A stretch of 64,000 nucleotides of DNA from Anaerolineae bacterium. GTDB lineage: Bacteria; Chloroflexota; Anaerolineae; Anaerolineales; Anaerolineaceae. The notes under the pieces were generated by a model. The model was not told where the DNA came from. It ran no database searches and worked only from the letters and a program-made list of their open reading frames with translations. A program made the position numbers and the translations under genes. This document shows, piece by piece, positions 58,500 to 64,000 of the stretch (position 1 is its first letter; every line of letters starts with the position of its first letter). The DNA lies in the NCBI GenBank assembly GCA_013178095.1, contig JABLXK010000019.1, forward strand, positions 1 to 64,000. Reading direction: 5' to 3'.

Positions 58500-61400
58500 A
58501 TGTCTCAAGATAAGATTCGGGTGGTTGGCGCCCGCGAGCACAACTTAAAAAACATCACGGTCGAGATCCCGCGCGACAAATTCGTGGTCATCACCGGTTT
58601 GTCTGGTTCGGGCAAGAGTTCTTTGGCGTTCGACACCATCTTCGCCGAAGGCCAGCGCCGTTACGTGGAATCGCTTTCCGCTTACGCCCGCCAATTCCTG
58701 GGCCAGATGGATAAACCCGACGTGGATTATATCGAAGGTCTCTCGCCGGCTGTCTCCATCGACCAGAAGGCCACTTCGCGCAACCCGCGCTCCACCGTGG
58801 GAACGGTCACCGAGATTTACGATTACCTCAGGCTGCTGTTTGCGCGATCCGGCATCCCGCATTGCCCGGTGTGCGGCAAGGAAGTGGTCAAACAATCTGC
58901 GCAGGAAATCGTGGACACCATCTCGCGTCTGCCGGAAGGCACTAAACTGTTGGTGCTGGCGCCGGTCATCCGCGGCCGCAAGGGAACCTATCAGGCAGTA
59001 TTTGATGAGATCCGCAAGGCCGGTTTCATCCGCGCGCGCGCCGACGGCGCGGTTGTTAACCTGGACGACGAAATCGAGCTGGACCGCTACAAGATCCACA
59101 ATATCGAAGCTGTGGTGGACCGCCTGGTGGTGCCGGCCGCGCAGGATGAGGGGGAACAGAACGCTTTCATCAGCCGCTTGACGGATTCGGTGGAAACCGC
59201 GCTCAAGGTGGGCGAAGGTTACATTATCGTGCAGAATCTTTCGGTTGAGCCGGCGCTTGATCTGTTCTACTCCGAACACCTGGCCTGCCCCGAGCACGGC
59301 GTCAGCCTGCCGGAGATCGAGCCGCGCAATTTCTCCTTCAATACGCCCCACGGCGCCTGCCCCACCTGCCAGGGGTTGGGCATCAAGCAGGAAATCGACC
59401 CGGATTTGCTCATCCCCGATAAAGAGCTTTCCTTAAACGACGGCGCGATTGTAGCCATGGAATGGAACGATTCGCGCGAACAAGGCAAATATTACTGGCA
59501 GATGCTCTCCGCTGCCGCCAAGGCTTACCACGTCGATCTGAACGTGCCGGTGGGTGAACTGCCGGAGGAAAAACTGGCTGTGATCTTGTACGGCACCGGC
59601 GGCAAGGAAGTGGAAATGGACCTGCGCGGGTCGGACGACCGGCGCACCGTGCTGCGCACCACTTTTGAGGGCGTCATCCCCAATCTGATGCGGCGCTTCC
59701 GCGAAACGCAATCGGAATACATCCGCGCCAAGATCCAGGAGTTCATGAGCGACCAGCCCTGCCCGGATTGCGGCGGCAACCGGCTGCGGCCGGAATCGCT
59801 GGCCGTGACGGTGGACGATAAAAACATCATGGAAATCGCCAACTGGCCGGTGGAACGCACGTTGGAATGGATTGAACGCTTGATGGGCAGCGATTCCCCG
59901 TTGAATGAGCGCGACCGCGCCATCTCGGAACGCGTCTTGAAAGAAATCCGCGACCGGCTGGGTTTTCTGGTTAACGTCGGCCTGGATTACCTGACGCTTA
60001 AGCGTTCCGCCGCCACGCTCTCGGGCGGCGAAGCGCAGCGCATCCGCCTGGCCACCCAGATCGGATCGCACCTGATGGGTGTGCTGTACGTGCTGGACGA
60101 ACCCTCCATCGGCCTGCACCCGCGCGACAACGCGCGCCTGCTGGCCACGCTGGAAGAGTTGCGCGACCAGGGCAACACCGTGTTGGTGGTGGAGCATGAC
60201 GAAGAGACCATCCGCAAGGCGGACTGGATCGTCGACCTGGGGCCCGGCGCGGGCGAACACGGCGGCGAGGTGATCGCCGAAGGGCCGGTGGACGCCATCC
60301 TGGCCAACTCCCATTCGCTGACCGGCGCTTATCTTTCGCGGCGCCTGACCGTGCCGCTGCCGGAAAAACGGCGGACAGGCAACGGCAAGCATTTAACCGT
60401 GATCGGCGCCACCGCCAACAACCTGAAAAACCTAGACGTGGAAATTCCGCTGGGCAAGCTGGTGTGCATCACCGGCGTGAGCGGTTCGGGTAAATCCTCC
60501 CTGATGGTGGACGTGCTTTACGAAGCGCTGGCGCGCGACCTCAACCACGCGCATACCAACCCCGGCGGATACAAACGCATCGAAGGCATCAACCACCTCG
60601 ACAAAATCATCAACATCGACCAATCGCCCATCGGGCGCACACCGCGTTCCAACCCCGGAACTTACACCGGCATGTGGGACGATATCCGCAAACTGTTCGC
60701 GGAATTACCCGAAAGCAAGATGCGCGGTTATACCAGCGGGCGTTATTCCTTTAATGTCCATGGAGGGCGCTGCGAAGCCTGCCAGGGCAACGGCCAATTG
60801 CGCATCGAAATGCAATTCCTGCCGGACGTGTACGTACCCTGCGATGTGTGCCACGGCGCGCGCTTCAACCGCGAAACGCTGCAGGTCAAGTACAAAGGCC
60901 TCACCATCGCCGACGTGATGAACCTGACGGTCGACAGCGCCATGGAGTTCTTCGAGAATATCCCGCGAGTGGTGCGCAAACTGCAAACCCTGCAGGAAGT
61001 GGGACTGGGTTACATCCGCATCGGACAGTCCGCCACCACCCTGTCGGGCGGCGAAGCGCAGCGCGTCAAGCTCTCGCGCGAACTCTCGCGGCGCGCCACC
61101 GGCAAGACCCTCTACGTGCTGGACGAACCCTCGGTTGGCCTGCACGCCGCCGACGTGCACAAGCTGGTGGAAGTGCTGCAGCGCCTGGTGGACGCGGGCA
61201 ACTCCGTGCTGATCATCGAGCACAACCTCGACATCATCAAGACCGCCGACTATCTGATCGACCTGGGGCCGGAAGGCGGCGACCGCGGCGGCGAGCTGAT
61301 CGCGGCCGGAACGCCCGAGGAGGTCTGCGAGGTGGAAAATTCCTTCACCGGGCAGGTGCTCAAGGAATATTTCCGCGATTACTACAAGAAAGCTTGTTGA
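58500..61400 (+). CDS. uvrA: Excinuclease ABC subunit A
   Basis: The damage-recognition ATPase of nucleotide excision repair, 966 residues. The first Walker A is [19 protein letters not shown], followed by the zinc-binding [11 protein letters not shown] and the UvrB-binding region ([11 protein letters not shown]). The second zinc finger is CPTCQGLG and [14 protein letters not shown]. The first signature is [17 protein letters not shown] and the second Walker [20 protein letters not shown]. The third zinc finger lies in [36 protein letters not shown], and the second signature is [15 protein letters not shown]. All domains are complete. GAGGAAACT precedes the ATG. Confidence 0.96.
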   Translation: MSQDKIRVVGAREHNLKNITVEIPRDKFVVITGLSGSGKSSLAFDTIFAEGQRRYVESLSAYARQFLGQMDKPDVDYIEGLSPAVSIDQKATSRNPRSTVGTVTEIYDYLRLLFARSGIPHCPVCGKEVVKQSAQEIVDTISRLPEGTKLLVLAPVIRGRKGTYQAVFDEIRKAGFIRARADGAVVNLDDEIELDRYKIHNIEAVVDRLVVPAAQDEGEQNAFISRLTDSVETALKVGEGYIIVQNLSVEPALDLFYSEHLACPEHGVSLPEIEPRNFSFNTPHGACPTCQGLGIKQEIDPDLLIPDKELSLNDGAIVAMEWNDSREQGKYYWQMLSAAAKAYHVDLNVPVGELPEEKLAVILYGTGGKEVEMDLRGSDDRRTVLRTTFEGVIPNLMRRFRETQSEYIRAKIQEFMSDQPCPDCGGNRLRPESLAVTVDDKNIMEIANWPVERTLEWIERLMGSDSPLNERDRAISERVLKEIRDRLGFLVNVGLDYLTLKRSAATLSGGEAQRIRLATQIGSHLMGVLYVLDEPSIGLHPRDNARLLATLEELRDQGNTVLVVEHDEETIRKADWIVDLGPGAGEHGGEVIAEGPVDAILANSHSLTGAYLSRRLTVPLPEKRRTGNGKHLTVIGATANNLKNLDVEIPLGKLVCITGVSGSGKSSLMVDVLYEALARDLNHAHTNPGGYKRIEGINHLDKIINIDQSPIGRTPRSNPGTYTGMWDDIRKLFAELPESKMRGYTSGRYSFNVHGGRCEACQGNGQLRIEMQFLPDVYVPCDVCHGARFNRETLQVKYKGLTIADVMNLTVDSAMEFFENIPRVVRKLQTLQEVGLGYIRIGQSATTLSGGEAQRVKLSRELSRRATGKTLYVLDEPSVGLHAADVHKLVEVLQRLVDAGNSVLIIEHNLDIIKTADYLIDLGPEGGDRGGELIAAGTPEEVCEVENSFTGQVLKEYFRDYYKKAC

Positions 61401-61487
61401 TTCCGGTATGCACATCAATTGTGGCCTCTGAAAAGATTTCCCGGATGCCAGCTACAAGTTTGCGTAAAACCAAAATACAGGACCACC

Positions 61488-61519
61488 CTCCCGATGTCAA
61501 ACGGCATCGGGAGATTTTT
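61488..61519 (+). terminator. Terminator after uvrA
   Basis: CTCCCGATG and CATCGGGAG form a 9-bp stem with an 8-nt loop, followed by ATTTTTA. Confidence 0.85.
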
Positions 61520-61599
61520 ATTAATGTGATAGGATATTTCTTGTTTTGGCAGGAAACCAACCGAAAGATAATTCGTAAATCTCTACGGAGAAAAACAGC

Positions 61600-62718
61600 A
61601 TGGATAAAGAAACGCGTACAGACGAATCCGGGCGGCAGCCCCTCAATTACACCGAATGGTTCAACGACCATTTCAAGATCGGCCTCAAGCAGATCCTGAA
61701 ATTCAGCCTGGATAACCCGCGCATGGCCGCGCTCATGGCCGGCAAGCTCGCGCGCTTCTATTTCGCCAGCCGGCGGCGCAAATACTGGAAAGAGCGCGGC
61801 GTCCAGGTGCCGCCCATGCTGATTTACAGCGTCACCAGCGAGTGCAACCTGGATTGCGCCGGCTGTTACGCCAAGGTGCTGCATGCTCCGCGGCACGGGG
61901 AGTTTAATGCGGAAAAATTCGCCGACGTGCTGCGCCAGGCTGATGAGATCGGCGTTTCGTACATCCTGACCGCGGGCGGCGAGCCTTTCATCCGCCCGGA
62001 ATTGCTGGACGTGCTGGGCAAGCATCCCAACATCATCTTCACGCCCTTCACCAACGGGCTGTTGATCAATGAGGAACACATCCGCAAGTTGAGGCAAAAC
62101 CCCCACGTCATCCCCATCGTCAGCTTCGAAGGCTACGAACTGGAAACCGACAAACGGCGCGGTGCGGGCGTGTACGATAATGGGCTGGCGCTGATCGAAC
62201 GCTTTCAGCAGGCGGGCATTTACTACGGCGTGTCCATCACCACTACGCGCGGGAACTTTGAAACCATCACCGACCGCGTATTCATCGAAAGGCTGGCTGC
62301 CCGGGATTGTAAAGTCTTCTTCTTCATCAATTACATTCCGGTTGAAAAGGGCAGCGAGGATATGGTGATGACCCAGCAGCAGGTGAACGCGCTTAACCGG
62401 GTTATGGAAATCTACCGCCAGGAATACCCGGCTTTGTTCCTGGCTTTCCCCGGCAGCGAAATTGATTTCGGCGGCTGCCTGGCAGCCGGCAAGGGTTTCG
62501 TGCACATCAACGCCGAGGGCGACGTGGAACCTTGCCCCTTCTCGCCCTATTCGGACGCCAGCCTGCGCGACATGCCTTTGATCGAAGCGCTGCGTTCGCC
62601 CCTGCTGCGCAAGATCCGCGAAAATGATATTCGCCTGGACGAGAGCAACGGGCTGTGCGCGTTGTGGCAGAACCGCGAGTGGGTGGCGGACTTGGCAGCC
62701 ACGGATAAACACGTATAA
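61600..62718 (+). CDS. Radical SAM protein with SPASM-like C-terminal cysteines
   Basis: A 372-residue radical SAM protein. A 65-residue helical N-terminus precedes IYSVTSECNLDCAGCYA, the CxxxCxxC motif for the 4Fe-4S/SAM site. ILTAGGEPFIRPELL is the conserved GGEP segment and PIVSFEGYELETDKRRG the strand that meets the substrate. The C-terminal GGCLAAGKGFVHINAEGDVEPCPFSP supplies two Cys typical of a SPASM or Twitch auxiliary-cluster site, with another Cys in SNGLCALW. Such proteins modify peptides, cofactors or lipids; the substrate cannot be read and no precursor peptide gene is seen beside it. Confidence 0.85.
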   Translation: MDKETRTDESGRQPLNYTEWFNDHFKIGLKQILKFSLDNPRMAALMAGKLARFYFASRRRKYWKERGVQVPPMLIYSVTSECNLDCAGCYAKVLHAPRHGEFNAEKFADVLRQADEIGVSYILTAGGEPFIRPELLDVLGKHPNIIFTPFTNGLLINEEHIRKLRQNPHVIPIVSFEGYELETDKRRGAGVYDNGLALIERFQQAGIYYGVSITTTRGNFETITDRVFIERLAARDCKVFFFINYIPVEKGSEDMVMTQQQVNALNRVMEIYRQEYPALFLAFPGSEIDFGGCLAAGKGFVHINAEGDVEPCPFSPYSDASLRDMPLIEALRSPLLRKIRENDIRLDESNGLCALWQNREWVADLAATDKHV

Positions 62719-62722
62719 AAGC

Positions 62723-62767
62723 AACCACAGATTCACACCGATAAAAAAACAGATCGCGCAGATTTTT
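62723..62767. repeat. CCACAGAT-type dispersed repeat, copy 3
   Basis: AACCACAGATTCACACCGAT with two further degenerate CAGAT units, just after the radical SAM gene. Confidence 0.5.
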
Positions 62768-62784
62768 CAATTCATAACTTACCG

Positions 62785-62810
62785 TAGGTCAGACATTCCT
62801 GTCTGACCTA
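62785..62810. repeat. Palindromic REP-like element
   Basis: TAGGTCAGACA and TGTCTGACCTA form a perfect 11-bp stem around TTCC. No T run follows, so it is not a standard terminator. Confidence 0.65.
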
Positions 62811-62843
62811 TGTTTCTACATGTCGATATAAGTATTTTCCTTA

Positions 62844-62919
62844 CCTCAATCCTCTCCCAAATGGGAGAGGAGGCTTTCTCCTTCCCCCCGTTTAGGGGAA
62901 GGCAGAGATGAGGGGGATT
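62844..62919. repeat. REP-like element with two hairpins
   Basis: CCTCTCCC/GGGAGAGG (62851-62870) and CCTTCCCC/GGGGAAGG (62880-62902) lie side by side, framed by CCTCAATC and AGGGGGATT. Together with the two elements before it this fills most of the 308-base gap before the next gene. Confidence 0.6.
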
Positions 62920-63026
62920 GTTATATAATAATTCCAGCTAGGGGTACATTCGCTCATCCGCAATTTCCCTGATCCATTTTCTCCGCACAATCCGCGAATT
63001 TCCCTGCAAGCAGTGGGAGGTATTTG

Positions 63027-64000
63027 ATGACATTCAAGTCACGTGTGAAATCCTGGTTTGCTCAGCCGCGCCAGGCAATCAACTCTTTATTGCTGCTGGT
63101 TTTCTGCGCCGCGTGGGTGCGCGATTTCTTCTACTGGTTCCCCAAAGACGCTTTCGGCAGCAGCCTGAATTACTGGGCGTATACCGACTGGCTGATCGAC
63201 TACTCGCAGGGCTTCATCCGGCGCGGGCTTTCCGGGGAGATCACGTGGCGCCTGGTGCCGGCCGGTACCCCGCCGCTGCCAACAGTGGCCGCGTTCTCCT
63301 GGATCTTGATCCTGCTGGCGGCTTTCGGTTATGCCCGCCTGTTGGCACGCTCCCTGAAGGATTTCCATCCCATGACCCTCTTCGGGCTGTTGTTCCTGCC
63401 TTCGCTCTTTTTCTTCTACCTGCACGACCACAACGCCATTGCCCGCAAGGAAATCCTCGGGTACCTCAGTTTGCTGCTGCACCTGCTGGTGATCGAGAAA
63501 TCTTTCCCTCTGAAAAAGAATGCCGGGCTGCCAGCGGACAACGAACTGCGCCGCTATCTGCGCGGGCTGGCGCCCATCGCCGTCCTGCTGCTGCCGGCCA
63601 TCATCTTGATCCACGAGGGCAACTTTCTGTTGTTCGTCCCGCTGCACGCCATGCTCACCTTGAGCGTTATGCAACTGAAATCCCCGCGCGGTTGGCAAAA
63701 GGACCTGCTGCGCGCGGGGCTGCCCTACCTGCCCGCGGCGCTGGTCTTCCTGGGGGTATACCTCTCGGGTACGCCAGGCTACCTGACGCTGTTGAACATC
63801 TGCAAGCGCTGGCTGGCAGCCGGCGCGCTGCGCGAAGGCACCTGCATGCTGCCGCCCGACAAACTCAGCGGCTCGACTCTGCCCGCCTCGCTCATCCCCA
63901 TGCAGTGGCCGCTGGCGCGCGCCGTGCAGATCACCCTGATGGTGATCGCCACCAACTGGGCCGCCTGGTTGGCAGTGCTGCCGCTGCTGGGGGTTTCGCT
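63027..64000 (+). CDS. Polytopic membrane protein, start only (partial)
   Basis: ATG at 63027 with GGGAGG six bases upstream opens a frame that runs off the window (324 codons seen). At least seven hydrophobic segments are visible. The first outer loop contains YTDWLIDYSQGFIRRGLSGEI and the next FYLHDHNAIARKEILGYLSLLLHLLV. Such charged, conserved loops between helices suggest an enzyme or polymerase acting on lipid-linked sugars, but I do not recognise the family. Confidence 0.7.
   Translation, partial: MTFKSRVKSWFAQPRQAINSLLLLVFCAAWVRDFFYWFPKDAFGSSLNYWAYTDWLIDYSQGFIRRGLSGEITWRLVPAGTPPLPTVAAFSWILILLAAFGYARLLARSLKDFHPMTLFGLLFLPSLFFFYLHDHNAIARKEILGYLSLLLHLLVIEKSFPLKKNAGLPADNELRRYLRGLAPIAVLLLPAIILIHEGNFLLFVPLHAMLTLSVMQLKSPRGWQKDLLRAGLPYLPAALVFLGVYLSGTPGYLTLLNICKRWLAAGALREGTCMLPPDKLSGSTLPASLIPMQWPLARAVQITLMVIATNWAAWLAVLPLLGVS

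Noticed and set aside
59433-60392. A 319-residue minus-strand frame within uvrA
   Set aside because: A shadow of uvrA, whose Walker and zinc motifs span the region.
61360-62736. A 458-residue minus-strand frame opposite the radical SAM gene
   Set aside because: The plus strand encodes clear radical SAM motifs; the antisense product has no recognisable motif and no ribosome binding site.

Overview
The window looks like chromosomal DNA of an Anaerolineae-type member of the Chloroflexota. This is inferred from gene content, not from a marker gene. It carries many lipoproteins and single-anchor proteins with Thr/Pro/Glu-rich linkers, a DUF5667-type protein next to an ECF sigma factor, an NBR1-like Ig-domain lipoprotein, nucleoside hydrolases, an aroK-aroB fusion, and dense operons whose genes overlap by 1-8 bases (ATGA, GTGA or TAATG junctions). 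I saw no rRNA, tRNA, CRISPR array, phage or transposase gene.

Layout. 1-6.8 kb: surface and secreted proteins (FnIII tail, coiled-coil protein, Cys-rich lipoprotein, NBR1-like Ig lipoprotein), a nitroreductase-family protein, an SDR, and a broken chimeric copy of the coiled-coil gene. 6.9-16.7 kb: a minus-strand block encoding every enzyme from DAHP synthase through chorismate to Phe and Tyr (aminotransferase, pheA, then aroH-aroF-tyrA-aroA-aroE-aroC-aroKB-aroQ). Between pheA and aroH lie a promoter, a 28-residue leader peptide with a Phe/Tyr run, and a terminator, which together form a typical amino-acid attenuator. 16.8-21.4 kb: a nitrilase-family hydrolase, a membrane glycosyltransferase-like protein, and an operon of FmdB-like zinc ribbon, CsoR/CstR-type regulator, thioredoxin-reductase-like protein and thioredoxin behind a promoter that contains a palindromic operator. 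21.4-21.9 kb: a repeat-rich spacer.

21.9-33.9 kb: two tandem nucleoside hydrolases, an ABC exporter, a GT-B-like protein, a PadR / Fe-S membrane protein / flavoprotein operon (the Fe-S gene has an in-frame TGA exactly where a cluster cysteine belongs), a lipoprotein nucleoside hydrolase joined to a GH63-like glycosidase, and a patatin. 34-40.5 kb: a drug-efflux-type ABC-2 operon (membrane-fusion lipoprotein, permease, two ATPases) divergent from a NarL-type two-component system. 40.6-46 kb: a DMT-type membrane protein, ECF sigma with a DUF5667 partner, and two divergent MFS transporters. One of these has a leader peptide and a four-segment attenuator of the type seen upstream of antibiotic-resistance genes.

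46-64 kb: mostly housekeeping genes (AlaX editing protein, DegV, head-GIN lipoprotein, rsmI, ZIP transporter, murJ, a TPR-like anchored protein, rimO, ugd, UMF1-type MFS, PlsC-like acyltransferase, uvrA, a radical SAM protein), then a REP-rich spacer and the start of a polytopic membrane protein that runs off the end.

The most interesting signals are regulatory: the Phe/Tyr leader peptide at 14577-14663, the MFS attenuator at 44482-44666, the CsoR-type operator at 19365-19380, and the in-frame UGA at 28652-28654.
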